A stretch of 64,000 nucleotides of DNA. Origin: a virus. The notes below the pieces were generated by a model. That model worked only from the letters and a program-made list of their open reading frames with translations. It made no database searches and was not told the origin of the DNA. A program made the position numbers and the translations under genes. The number at the start of each line of letters is the position of its first letter. Position 1 is the first letter of the stretch. Where the stretch lies: positions 34,441 to 98,440 of the IMG/VR virus record IMGVR_UViG_3300008266_009201; one strand, given 5' to 3'. Below are positions 17,477 to 26,044 of the stretch, piece after piece.

Positions 17477-17879
17477 GGAGGCTTTTGCTCTCAAAGCCAA
17501 ACAGTTCCACTGGAACGTTGAAGGCCCAGACTTTGGCCAGCTTCACGCTTTCTTTGACGCAATCCATGACGATGTTTATGGTGCTACAGATCCCACAGCA
17601 GAATACATACGTGCCCTGGGCGACTATGCTCCTGGTAGTTTTGAACGATTTGTAGAATTAACAAAAATACAGGGCCAAACAAAAATTCCACGTGCCCGAC
17701 TCATGCTAGAAGAACTCTTGGCCAACAACGGCCAAATGTTGGATCTTCTCAATCAAGTCTTCCAAGTAGCAACTGAAGAAAACCAACAAGGTATTGCTAA
17801 CTTCATTGCTGAACGCATCGATGCTCATCAAAAGCATGGCTGGATGCTGAGAAGTTACCTGAAAGAAGAAAGAGCATGA
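17439..17879 (+). CDS. dps: Dps/ferritin-like DNA-protection protein, 146 aa
   Basis: The segment LKAKQFHWNVEGPDFGQLH followed by FFDAIHDDVYGATD is the Dps signature, with the His and Asp residues of the ferroxidase site. A second helix pair ends IAERIDAHQKHGWMLRSYL. Dps dodecamers store iron and bind or shield DNA. The start at 17439 follows an AAAAGGA ribosome site; an upstream in-frame ATG would overlap the previous gene more. The late location suggests it is made during packaging, perhaps to protect phage DNA or deplete iron, but that is inference. Confidence 0.85.
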   Translation: MLADALKTLLATEEAFALKAKQFHWNVEGPDFGQLHAFFDAIHDDVYGATDPTAEYIRALGDYAPGSFERFVELTKIQGQTKIPRARLMLEELLANNGQMLDLLNQVFQVATEENQQGIANFIAERIDAHQKHGWMLRSYLKEERA

Positions 17880-18601
17880 GTTCGGACATTAGATCAATAC
17901 TGGAACGCCTTGCGGCGGTAGAAGGTAAACTTACGCCAGTAGGCGTCAAGCATGGGCTTAACACACAACAAAAAGGTGTGCCACAGTTGCCTGCGCTGTT
18001 CAAGCCTAAATCAGCCAGTCCTGCGTTGCGTGCCAAAAAAGATCCAGCACATCCAATGGATGGATACATGGTGGGTGATTCTGTAGAGCCCAGAAAATCC
18101 GCACTAGAAGAAGCCATGCAAGAAGTTGAAGAAGATATGTTGAGCAAGGTCAAGAAGGACCTTACACAATATCTTGATCAGTTGGAACAAAAAGTTCGAG
18201 TTGATCGTGAACTCAAAGACAAAGCAGTTGACGCTGTGGAAAAAGGTCAAGCCGAAGAAGAAATTGAAGAAGATGACTACGAGTTGACAGATCCCAGCAC
18301 AGTGCATGGCATCGAGGACAAAGTAGACACTCAGCTAGGCAACCCACAACAGCCTATCAATGACATGTCAGAAACATCATCTGCTCCGGTAAAAAGTTAC
18401 GCCATGGAATATGGTGTTACCTTTGAATGTTATGGCAACGAAAAGGATGGATTTGAACTGCGGCAAGGTAATAGATCCATGCCCAGCAAATTTAAAAACC
18501 TAGACCATGCTGACATGGCAGTAAAGTTGTTTCAAAAACGCAGAGCAATGAAACAACAGGCTCAACAAACAAGCCAACAAGATTATTTGGATGAACGCTA
18601 A
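17876..18601 (+). CDS. Hypothetical acidic helical phage protein, 241 aa
   Basis: The N-terminal SSDIRSILERLAAVEGKLTPV is followed by a Pro/Lys-rich linker (VPQLPALFKPKSASPALRAKKDP) split by short motifs. Then come a long acidic helical region (residues 80-140), probably coiled coil, and a compact C-terminal domain (YGVTFECYGNEKDGFELRQG). It overlaps dps by ATGA and sits among candidate head-internal proteins. I recall similar proteins in T4-like environmental phages; no function is known. Confidence 0.6.
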   Translation: MSSDIRSILERLAAVEGKLTPVGVKHGLNTQQKGVPQLPALFKPKSASPALRAKKDPAHPMDGYMVGDSVEPRKSALEEAMQEVEEDMLSKVKKDLTQYLDQLEQKVRVDRELKDKAVDAVEKGQAEEEIEEDDYELTDPSTVHGIEDKVDTQLGNPQQPINDMSETSSAPVKSYAMEYGVTFECYGNEKDGFELRQGNRSMPSKFKNLDHADMAVKLFQKRRAMKQQAQQTSQQDYLDER

Positions 18602-18602
18602 A

Positions 18603-20135
18603 ATGATATACACTGATCTAATCAAACCAACTACCACAATCAACGAGCAACAGCTTGACGAAATTAGCCTGGACCAGGTTGGTCGAGGCATTGGCGGCCT
18701 TGTCGGCGGCATTGGTAAAACAGCAGGCGCTGTGGCAGGTATTCCGCAAGGCCTGGGTCGAGCAATTAAAAAAGGTTATCGTGGATCAGTAAAAGGCATT
18801 GGTGGCGAAGATGATGCTGGCAGCACAGTGCCCGGCGCAGCCTATGGTGACACATCTGGCGCCAAGGCCGGCGGTAAAGCAGAAATGCCAATTGGATCTA
18901 ATACGATTAATCCTCGTACCGGCAAGCCCTATGTGCCTAGTGATTTTTCTGGGCCGTCAGGTGGTAGTGCAACAGCAACACCTGCACCTGCTGCTTCTGG
19001 CGGTGGCGGTGGCGCAGCAGCCACACGAGATGCTGACACAGTCAAAACAGAACTGCGCAATTTAGATGCAGCCTACAAAACAAGACGCAATGCGCTAAAC
19101 AAAGAACTTGAAGCACTGTCATCAACACCTGCTGGTGATGCTGGCACAGAACCTACTGCAGAACCCGCAACCGGTGCATTGGGATCAGCAATTGCAGGAA
19201 CCCCAACTGGTGGCAAGCCTGAAACAGTCAGCATTGGTGGACAAAAGATTTCTCCAAGCGATCCGTTGTATGCCAAAATTGCCGCATCACAAGTGATGCA
19301 AAACAAACCTCTAGTGCAATCCATTCAAGCTCTTGACGCCAAGCAGTTGGAAATAGTCAAACAGATATTGTCTAAAAAGGCCGCTGGTGCATTGGAAGAA
19401 CGTTTGCCTCCTACAGTCGCACCTGTGGTACCAAACAAAAGCAGAATGAGCCAAGCATACGACATGGGCAAACAAGCTCTAAAAACCACAGGTTCAGCAA
19501 TTGCTGCAACACCACGTGCGCTTTCAACTGCTGCTGGTGCCACAAGAGGTGCATTCACTGGAATGTCACAAGCATACGCTAAAGGCAAACAAGCTGGTAC
19601 CAAGTATGTAGGGCAAGGCGAATTGAGCTGGGACGATATACAAGTTGAATTGGCCAATCTGTCAGTAGAAGATGCCAAAGCATTGTTGAGTTTTGTAAAT
19701 CAACTGGGAGTCACAGCAGCAGAGCCTGCTCCAGCACCAGCGCCAGCACCAGGAGCGACAGCACATGAACCAAGTGATGTTCAAATAGCTAATTTAGTTA
19801 GAGATGTTCAGAAAGGACCTGATGAAGTATTATCCAGATTTGCCGCAAGAACAGATTTACATCCAAAAATGAAAGCAGTTCTTGATGCTGAGATAGCAAA
19901 AAGAGCTAGTAGACCACCCGCACCTGCTCCAGCAGACGCCTCTGGCTCAGGAGCAGCCGGCAAGGTTCCTGGATACACAGGTCGCAAGGTCAAACTGCCT
20001 ACAAAGCAAACAAAAACTCTGCCCACAAAGACTAAAAAGAAAAAACTAAGAGAGAAGATTGTTGCAGAAACTTTGACTTGGAGCAAAAACTTTGATCCAA
20101 GCCGCCACCTAATCAAACAAATCCGTCGTACATAA
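18603..20135 (+). CDS. Low-complexity Ala/Gly/Pro-rich virion-like protein, 510 aa
   Basis: It starts MIYTDLIKPTTTINEQQLDE, a head-targeting-like leader with an LDE|I candidate site, then a glycine-zipper-like stretch (GRGIGGLVGGIGKTAGAVAG). The middle consists of Ala/Pro/Gly/Thr-rich spacers (for example PAPAPAPAPG near residue 380) around two helical repeats containing SQAYDMGKQALK and SQAYAKGKQAG. The C-terminus is very basic (TKTKKKKLREK). The ATG at 18603 is one base after the previous stop; an in-frame ATG at 18591 is possible. Likely structural or DNA-associated. Confidence 0.6.
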   Translation: MIYTDLIKPTTTINEQQLDEISLDQVGRGIGGLVGGIGKTAGAVAGIPQGLGRAIKKGYRGSVKGIGGEDDAGSTVPGAAYGDTSGAKAGGKAEMPIGSNTINPRTGKPYVPSDFSGPSGGSATATPAPAASGGGGGAAATRDADTVKTELRNLDAAYKTRRNALNKELEALSSTPAGDAGTEPTAEPATGALGSAIAGTPTGGKPETVSIGGQKISPSDPLYAKIAASQVMQNKPLVQSIQALDAKQLEIVKQILSKKAAGALEERLPPTVAPVVPNKSRMSQAYDMGKQALKTTGSAIAATPRALSTAAGATRGAFTGMSQAYAKGKQAGTKYVGQGELSWDDIQVELANLSVEDAKALLSFVNQLGVTAAEPAPAPAPAPGATAHEPSDVQIANLVRDVQKGPDEVLSRFAARTDLHPKMKAVLDAEIAKRASRPPAPAPADASGSGAAGKVPGYTGRKVKLPTKQTKTLPTKTKKKKLREKIVAETLTWSKNFDPSRHLIKQIRRT

Positions 20136-20154
20136 GAACTCTGGCCTTAGGACC

Positions 20155-20202
20155 GAGTGGGCGGCTTCTGCCCGGGTCATTGGATTCGCTACCCAATGAT
20201 CC
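20155..20202 (+). other. Two hairpins downstream of the late unit
   Basis: GGGC...GCCC closes a loop around 20159-20173, and GGTCATTGG (20175-20183) pairs with CCAATGATCC (20193-20202). Neither is followed by a T-run, so they are not standard intrinsic terminators. They may be processing or attenuation structures between the late unit and the replication genes. Confidence 0.4.
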
Positions 20203-20220
20203 AAAACGAGCAACCATACA

Positions 20221-20249
20221 TTGACTTTCTTTAAATAAATCTATATACT
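20221..20249 (+). promoter_or_regulatory. Sigma70 promoter TTGACT-17-TATACT
   Basis: TTGACT (20221-20226), 17-bp spacer, TATACT (20244-20249), followed by an AGGAGG ribosome site before the ATG at 20268. The spacer also contains a TAAATA-type motif. Confidence 0.7.
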
Positions 20250-20267
20250 ATTGTTTTAGGAGGCTCT

Positions 20268-20528
20268 ATGAGCGGCAAAACATTTAACGGCGAGCAAAAA
20301 CTCAAACTCACTCAGATCATCAACGAAGGCATGCAAGTCATGCACGAAATTGAAACTCTCAACGGCGGACTTACTGACACCATCAAGGCTGTGGCTGAAG
20401 AACTGGAAATCAAGCCTGCTGTACTTAAAAAAGCAATCAAGCTGGCACACAAAGCTGAATTTGGCAAAGCCAAACAGGATCACGAAACCCTGGAAACTAT
20501 TTTAGAAACAGTTGGTAAAACTCTTTGA
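20268..20528 (+). CDS. DsbA-like dsDNA-binding regulator, 86 aa
   Basis: A small all-helical protein. Its pattern of a first helical pair (FNGEQKLKLTQIINEGMQVM), then TIKAVAEELEIKPAVLKKAI, resembles the T4-like DsbA family, which binds double-stranded DNA near late promoters. The ELEIKPAVLKKAIKLA segment reads as a helix-turn-helix. It has a strong promoter and an excellent AGGAGG site, so high expression is expected. The stop overlaps the TTG start of the next gene. A late-transcription role is inference from family resemblance. Confidence 0.6.
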   Translation: MSGKTFNGEQKLKLTQIINEGMQVMHEIETLNGGLTDTIKAVAEELEIKPAVLKKAIKLAHKAEFGKAKQDHETLETILETVGKTL

Positions 20529-21589
20529 GCTATCAAGTTTTTCAACACTGGGATCCATTACAGGTATGCGTGGTCGGTATGACGTACCCGCCGGATTATT
20601 ACTATTGGATCCAAGATCGCAACACACGCCAACGTTTCCAAACGTTGGCAGAAGAAACTGAACAAGATTATCAAGCCCTTATTGCACTATTGCAAAGCCG
20701 GTTCGGAATCCGTGTGTTGCGGCCTCAACTGCCTGAGGATCTCAGTGCTTTGAAAATTCATGATCATTGGGTGCCACCGCCTGTAACTCCAAGAGATTAT
20801 TTCATCATGATTCATGATGAACTGTGGGTTCCGCAACAGCCAAACAGCTCACATGCTCAAAGAGCATACGCCAATCAAACTGAACTGACTTGGACAGAAT
20901 TTCAACATAGAGATCTTGCACAACATCGTGCTAAATTGAGTTGTTATCAAAACGTCGTTGAGCATGTGTTGTCACAAGGCAACACAGTACGACATACAGA
21001 TCTTGATGTAGTGTCAGGATGCTTTGTGAGTCGCATTGGTCAAGACTTGTATTTTGCCACTCAAAGTTATGATGAAGATCAAACACAACTGTTGGCCAAA
21101 GTCAATCAACTGTTCCCGCGCACACGCAATCGCATTGTGAATGCTGGCGGTCACGGAGATGCTACCTATTGCCCAGTTACTCCTGGATTGATCATTAGCC
21201 TACGAGATGTGCCAACTTACGCAGACACTTTTCCTGGATGGGAAGTGGTGTACTTGCCACCAAGTGATTATGCAGACACTGCGGAATTTCGAGCCAGCAT
21301 GAAGCACAATCGAGGCCGCTGGAACATTCCGGGCTTTGAATCAGATCCTAATCTTGTACACATGGTTGAACATTACTTTGAGTCTTGGGTAGGCAATGCT
21401 AGTGAAACTGTGTTTGATGTCAACATACTTGTGATAGATCAAAAGAACATTGTGGTATCCAGCCACAATGATCAAGTTGAAAAAGCCTGTGCTAGACACG
21501 GTATTGAAGTTCATGTGTCGCCGTTTAGGCATCGTTATTTTTGGGACGCTGGTATACACTGTATCACAAACGACTTGAGTCGAGCATGA
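20525..21589 (+). CDS. Pentein-fold amidinotransferase-like enzyme, 354 aa
   Basis: Conserved blocks fit the guanidino-group-modifying (pentein) superfamily: a PRDYFIMIHDELW segment, INAGGHGDATYCP with the catalytic His, TVFDVNILVID, and a C-terminal WDAGIHCITNDLSR carrying the nucleophilic Cys. Members transfer an amidino group from arginine or hydrolyse guanidines. The start is TTG at 20525 (TTGA overlap with the previous stop). Amidinotransferase-like genes occur in other T4-like marine phages as I recall. The acceptor is unknown; DNA-base or polyamine-type modification is possible. Confidence 0.7.
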   Translation: MSYQVFQHWDPLQVCVVGMTYPPDYYYWIQDRNTRQRFQTLAEETEQDYQALIALLQSRFGIRVLRPQLPEDLSALKIHDHWVPPPVTPRDYFIMIHDELWVPQQPNSSHAQRAYANQTELTWTEFQHRDLAQHRAKLSCYQNVVEHVLSQGNTVRHTDLDVVSGCFVSRIGQDLYFATQSYDEDQTQLLAKVNQLFPRTRNRIVNAGGHGDATYCPVTPGLIISLRDVPTYADTFPGWEVVYLPPSDYADTAEFRASMKHNRGRWNIPGFESDPNLVHMVEHYFESWVGNASETVFDVNILVIDQKNIVVSSHNDQVEKACARHGIEVHVSPFRHRYFWDAGIHCITNDLSRA

Positions 21590-21617
21590 TAAGATTTCCT
21601 GTCAACACACTGTCTAA

Positions 21618-21625
21618 TATAAATA
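21618..21625 (+). promoter_or_regulatory. Perfect T4 late promoter TATAAATA upstream of DNA polymerase
   Basis: TATAAATA at 21618-21625 is followed by a roughly 55-nt leader with a GAGTCGCTCTCGTTACGAGC hairpin-like stretch and an ACGGAG ribosome site before ATG 21686. T4 DNA polymerase represses its own translation through a leader hairpin; a similar role here is only a suggestion. Confidence 0.6.
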
Positions 21626-21685
21626 TCTGCGAGTCGCTCTCGTTACGAGCATGAATCATGGCTTACCGGCCACAAACGGAGAACA

Positions 21686-24346
21686 ATGAGTTATATCGAC
21701 GCACTTTTTGATCGTGAACACGATCGCATACATGTAGTAGAACGCCGCGATGGCGAACGAGTCTACAAGGAATATCCTGCCAACTACATTTTCTATTATG
21801 ACGATCCTAGAGGCAAGTTTCAAAGCATCTACGGCACACCTGTAAATAGATTCTCATCGCGCAACAACAAAGAATTTCGCAAGGAAGTTCGCAGCCAGTC
21901 GGGCAAGCAGTTGTATGAATCAGACATCAATCCTATCTTTAGATGTTTGGAAGAGAACTACAAAGACCAAGATGCTCCAGAACTGCACACAGCATTTTTT
22001 GACATCGAAGTTGCGTTTGATGCAGAGCGTGGATTCTCGCCTGTGGCAGATCCCTTCAATCCTATCACTGCTATATCTGTATATTTAGATTGGCTGGATC
22101 AGATGATCACACTGGCGGTGCCGCCTAAACATCTAAGCTGGGATACTGCACAAGAGCTGGTGGCCGAGTTTGAAAATACCATCTTGTTTGAGCGTGAAGA
22201 AGACATGATCAAAATGTTCTTGGATGTGATTGAAGGTGCGGATGTACTTACAGGTTGGAACTCAGAAGGTTACGACATTCCTTACACAGTAAATCGTACC
22301 ACAAGAATACTCAGCAAGGATGACACACGACGCTTTTGTTTGTGGGGACAGTTTCCCAAGCAAAGAATGTTTGAACGCTTTGGCGCAGAGAATCAAACTT
22401 ACGACTTAGTCGGTCGTGTGCATATGGACTACATGCAGTTGTATCGCAAGTACACATACGAGGAACGCCACTCATATAGTTTGGATGCTATCGGCGAGTA
22501 CGAGCTGGGTGAACGCAAAACACAATTTGAAGGCACACTGGATCAGTTGTACAACCAGCACTTCAAAAAGTTTATTGAGTACAACCGCCAAGACACCATG
22601 ATCATTGCCAAGTTAGACAAGAAATTGCGTTTCTTGGACCTAGCCAATGAACTGGCACACGCCAATACTGTGTTGCTACAAACCACAATGGGTGCTGTGG
22701 CAGTGACTGAACAGGCCATTATCAATGAAGCACACGAGCGTGGAATGGTTGTGCCCAATCGTAAGCAACGCCTTACAGATGATGACACCCAGGCCGCAGG
22801 TGCTTATGTGGCATATCCTAAAAAGGGCCTGCACATGTGGATTGGGTCAGTGGACATCAACAGTCTATATCCATCTGCAATTCGTGCCATGAACATGGGT
22901 CCAGAAACTGTGGTGGGCCAATTGCGGCAAACCATGACTGATCAGTTGATCAAATCCAACATGGCCAAGGGACAAAGTTTTGCGGCTGCATGGGAAGGCT
23001 TGTTTGCCAGTTTAGAGTATACTGCTGTGATGGAACAGCAACGTGGTACAGAAATTACCATTGACTGGGAAGGTGGCGAAGAGTCAGTACACTCTGCTAT
23101 GGAAATCTGGCACATGATCTTTGACTCAAATCAACCTTGGATCCTTACTGCCAATGGTACCATTCTCACTTACGAGAAGAAAGGTATCATCCCTGGCCTG
23201 CTGGAACGCTGGTATCGTGAACGACAAGAACTGCAAGCCAAGAAGAAGCAGACCAAGGATCCCAAAGAGATTGCGTTCTGGGACAAACGTCAATTGGTCA
23301 AGAAGATTAACTTGAATAGCTTGTATGGTGCTATTTTGAATCCAGGCTGTAGATTCTTTGACAAGCGTATTGGGCAGTCAACCACACTGGCAGGTCGAAG
23401 TATTGCCAAGCACATGGATGCTCACATCAATGAGTGCATCACAGGCGAATATGATCACACAGGCAAGGCCATCATCTATGGTGATACAGACTCATGCTAT
23501 TTTTCTGCGTGGCCCATACTGGAAAAAGAAGTTGCAGAAGGACGGATGGAATGGTCAAAAGAAATCTGCATCCAACTGTACGACTCAATTGCTGATCAAG
23601 TGAATGAGAGCTTTCCAGCGTTTATGGAACAGGCGTTCCATTGTCCCCGAGACATGGGTGCGTTGATCAAAGCAGGTCGTGAACTGGTTGCTGACCGCAG
23701 TTTGTTCATTACCAAGAAGCGTTATGCTGTGAACATCATTGACTTGGAAGGCAAGCGACTGGATGTAGACGGCAAGATTGGCAAGACCAAGGCCATGGGC
23801 TTGGATCTCAAGCGTTCAGATACCCCCAAAGTAATTCAAGACTTCCTGTTAGAAATTCTAAATAAAGTACTGGCAGGTACACAACGAGATGAGATCATTG
23901 AACGCATTAGAGAATTCAAGTATGAGTTTAAAGAGCGTCCAGGCTGGGAAAAAGGATCGCCTAAGCGTGTGAACAACTTGACCAAATATGCGGCAGAGGA
24001 AGCACGCCTGGGCAAAGCAAACATGCCAGGACACGTTCGTGCCGCAATGAATTGGAATCAAATGCGTAGAATGAATTCAGACAACTACTCAATGCAGGTT
24101 GTGGATGGTATGAAAACCATTGTGTGCAAACTCAAATCAAATGCACTTGGATGGACATCAATTGGCTATCCTACAGATGAGCAAAGATTGCCTGCATGGT
24201 TTACTGAACTGCCGTTTGACGATGGGCTAATGGAAGCAACTGTTGTGGATCAAAAGGTCGACAACTTGCTGGGTGTGTTGGAATGGGACCTTGCGTCTGC
24301 TACCAACACAGAAAATACTTTTACATCACTATTTTCATTCGAATGA
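21686..24346 (+). CDS. 43: Family B DNA polymerase (T4 gp43 type), 886 aa
   Basis: The replicative polymerase. The 3'-5' exonuclease motif I is FFDIEVAF (about residue 105). Polymerase motif A is SVDINSLYPSAI (about 390), motif B KKINLNSLYGAIL (about 540), and motif C IIYGDTDSCYF (about 600) with the two catalytic Asp. The length matches T4 gp43 (898 aa). The C-terminus ends TFTSLFSFE, a hydrophobic tail like the clamp-binding peptide of gp43. The sliding clamp lies one gene downstream. The methyltransferase gene that follows starts within its stop codon (ATGA). Confidence 0.96.
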   Translation: MSYIDALFDREHDRIHVVERRDGERVYKEYPANYIFYYDDPRGKFQSIYGTPVNRFSSRNNKEFRKEVRSQSGKQLYESDINPIFRCLEENYKDQDAPELHTAFFDIEVAFDAERGFSPVADPFNPITAISVYLDWLDQMITLAVPPKHLSWDTAQELVAEFENTILFEREEDMIKMFLDVIEGADVLTGWNSEGYDIPYTVNRTTRILSKDDTRRFCLWGQFPKQRMFERFGAENQTYDLVGRVHMDYMQLYRKYTYEERHSYSLDAIGEYELGERKTQFEGTLDQLYNQHFKKFIEYNRQDTMIIAKLDKKLRFLDLANELAHANTVLLQTTMGAVAVTEQAIINEAHERGMVVPNRKQRLTDDDTQAAGAYVAYPKKGLHMWIGSVDINSLYPSAIRAMNMGPETVVGQLRQTMTDQLIKSNMAKGQSFAAAWEGLFASLEYTAVMEQQRGTEITIDWEGGEESVHSAMEIWHMIFDSNQPWILTANGTILTYEKKGIIPGLLERWYRERQELQAKKKQTKDPKEIAFWDKRQLVKKINLNSLYGAILNPGCRFFDKRIGQSTTLAGRSIAKHMDAHINECITGEYDHTGKAIIYGDTDSCYFSAWPILEKEVAEGRMEWSKEICIQLYDSIADQVNESFPAFMEQAFHCPRDMGALIKAGRELVADRSLFITKKRYAVNIIDLEGKRLDVDGKIGKTKAMGLDLKRSDTPKVIQDFLLEILNKVLAGTQRDEIIERIREFKYEFKERPGWEKGSPKRVNNLTKYAAEEARLGKANMPGHVRAAMNWNQMRRMNSDNYSMQVVDGMKTIVCKLKSNALGWTSIGYPTDEQRLPAWFTELPFDDGLMEATVVDQKVDNLLGVLEWDLASATNTENTFTSLFSFE

Positions 24347-25287
24347 AACTGAGCGAACTTGTTGATTACTTGAACCACATTGATGAATTTGAGTTAGGTC
24401 AAATTCATCAAGAAGCCCGTCACAGACTTGATGCTGTGATACACAAAATTGCCAACCACAATGTGCAATTTAACAAATTTACACAAGGCATCATTGCCAA
24501 TGGTAACAAAATTAATGAAAGTTTCCAGCAATTCAATCATACCATTGACGCTATACGCAGTCACGTGATTGACGCTATGACTGCACAGCATCCAGAATAC
24601 TTGCGTGAAAGTTTGAGATTGTTCCAGCATGAAATGTGTTATGACACTACCGAACACATTCTTAATCGTAGGCTACGTTGCGATCCCGAAAGTGCTGAAC
24701 TACTACAAGGTAGAATTTTACGCTACACAGATTGGCGTGTGCCTGGATTGATTTTCAGACCAGCACTGGAACAACACGTGGAGCAATTGGTACCATTGGA
24801 CCCGTTGTACATGATTGACAACAATCTTGAATTGCTAGAACCTGCCTGTCAAGGATTTACTGAAGAATATCGACGTAGACTGAGATTATACACAGCTGAA
24901 GAGATTCTAGGCAAACCAATACTTGCACTGTTGCCAGATGCTCAGTTTGGATATTGCTTTGCTTACAATTACTTCAATTACAAACCATTGGAATTGATAT
25001 GTCAGTACTTGGATGAGCTGTGGAAAAAACTTCGGCCTGGCGGAGTGGTGTTTTTTACCTACAACGACTGTGATCGTGCTCACGGAGTTGCATTGGCCGA
25101 GCGCAGTTACATGTGCTACACTCCAGGATCGTTGATTCAAGAACATGCTGAAACATTGGGATTTGAGCTCATGCATCGTCACAATGGCCCTGCTGACGTT
25201 GCATGGTTTGAGTTCCAAAAACCTGGAGAAATAGATTCGCTTAGAGGCGGACAAACATTAGCCAGAATAGTTGCAAATTCTAAATAA
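24343..25287 (+). CDS. SAM-dependent methyltransferase-like protein, 314 aa
   Basis: The N-terminal 110 residues are helical (possible coiled coil). The C-terminal half looks like a class I methyltransferase fold: LGKPILALLPDAQFGYCFAY, then LWKKLRPGGVVFFTYNDCD, which matches the post-motif III 'LRPGG' strand, and HAETLGFELMHRH. A clear GxGxG motif I is not visible, so activity is uncertain. The start at 24343 (ATGA overlap with the polymerase stop) is preferred over an upstream in-frame ATG. It lies between polymerase and clamp, a position where I recall similar proteins in marine T4-like phages. Confidence 0.6.
   Translation: MKLSELVDYLNHIDEFELGQIHQEARHRLDAVIHKIANHNVQFNKFTQGIIANGNKINESFQQFNHTIDAIRSHVIDAMTAQHPEYLRESLRLFQHEMCYDTTEHILNRRLRCDPESAELLQGRILRYTDWRVPGLIFRPALEQHVEQLVPLDPLYMIDNNLELLEPACQGFTEEYRRRLRLYTAEEILGKPILALLPDAQFGYCFAYNYFNYKPLELICQYLDELWKKLRPGGVVFFTYNDCDRAHGVALAERSYMCYTPGSLIQEHAETLGFELMHRHNGPADVAWFEFQKPGEIDSLRGGQTLARIVANSK
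25281..25286 (+). promoter_or_regulatory. Late promoter-like TAAATA before the sliding clamp
   Basis: TAAATA overlaps the upstream stop codon. A 34-nt leader with a TAGGAG ribosome site separates it from ATG 25321, so this transcript would carry a normal leader. Confidence 0.45.
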
Positions 25288-25320
25288 ACCTGTTAAACTT
25301 AAACATTAGGAGTATACAAA

Positions 25321-26043
25321 ATGAGAGATTATCTATTAGACTTAGTACAACACACACACGATCTTGGCTGCATTGATTTGATCAAGATTGTAGGCGATGA
25401 CAAAGCCACACAAATTGTAGGCCTTGCTGAAGACATGAGCGTGGTTGTGGAAGGTGAATTCAAAAATCCACATCCAGACTTTGTGGGCACATTTGGCATG
25501 CCAAACTTGGCCAAGATCAAAATTCTGTTGAACTTGCAGGAGTACAAAGAAAACGCCAAACTCAGCTTGAGTCGCCGAGCAGGCGGCGAGCCAGATGGCA
25601 TCAAGTTTGAAAATGCCGCAGGCGATTTTCAAAACAACTATCGTTTCATGGCCGAAGCCATTGTGACTGAAAAACTCAAGACGCCCAAGTTCAAAGGTGT
25701 AAACTGGCACATTGAATTTGAACCCACTGTGGCTGCCATCCAACGCCTGCGTATGCAAGCACAGGCCAATGCTGAAGAACCACATTTCCAGGCCAAGACT
25801 GAAAACGGAGACTTGAAGTTTTTCTTTGGTGATCATAGCACACATGCTGGTAACTTTGTGTTCCACCCAGGTGTAAATGGTCAATTGAAACGTGCTTGGT
25901 CGTGGCCTGCTCAACAAGTCATGAGTATCCTGTCATTGACTGGGGACAAGACCGTTCGTATCAGTGATGATGGTGCTGCCAAGATCACGGTGGATAGTGG
26001 CATTGCTGTTTACAATTATATCTTACCAGCACAAAGCAAGTGA
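25321..26043 (+). CDS. 45: Sliding clamp, DNA polymerase processivity factor (gp45 type), 240 aa
   Basis: The sequence follows the T4 gp45 pattern: NLAKIKILLNLQEYKE, a central basic stretch, then KFFFGDHSTHAGNFVFH and a C-terminal VRISDDGAAKITVDSGIAVYNYILPA. Length is close to gp45 (228 aa). The trimeric ring tethers the polymerase to DNA, and in T4 it also activates late transcription together with gp33 and gp55, which fits the many late promoters here. A TAGGAG site precedes the start. Confidence 0.9.
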   Translation: MRDYLLDLVQHTHDLGCIDLIKIVGDDKATQIVGLAEDMSVVVEGEFKNPHPDFVGTFGMPNLAKIKILLNLQEYKENAKLSLSRRAGGEPDGIKFENAAGDFQNNYRFMAEAIVTEKLKTPKFKGVNWHIEFEPTVAAIQRLRMQAQANAEEPHFQAKTENGDLKFFFGDHSTHAGNFVFHPGVNGQLKRAWSWPAQQVMSILSLTGDKTVRISDDGAAKITVDSGIAVYNYILPAQSK

Positions 26044-26044
26044 T

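Noticed and set aside
20155-20202. Intrinsic terminator
   Set aside because: The hairpins have no T-run and are followed directly by a promoter, so they are listed only as hairpins.
25342-25917. Antisense 191-codon frame in the sliding clamp gene
   Set aside because: The plus-strand clamp is unmistakable, and the antisense frame has no start signal.
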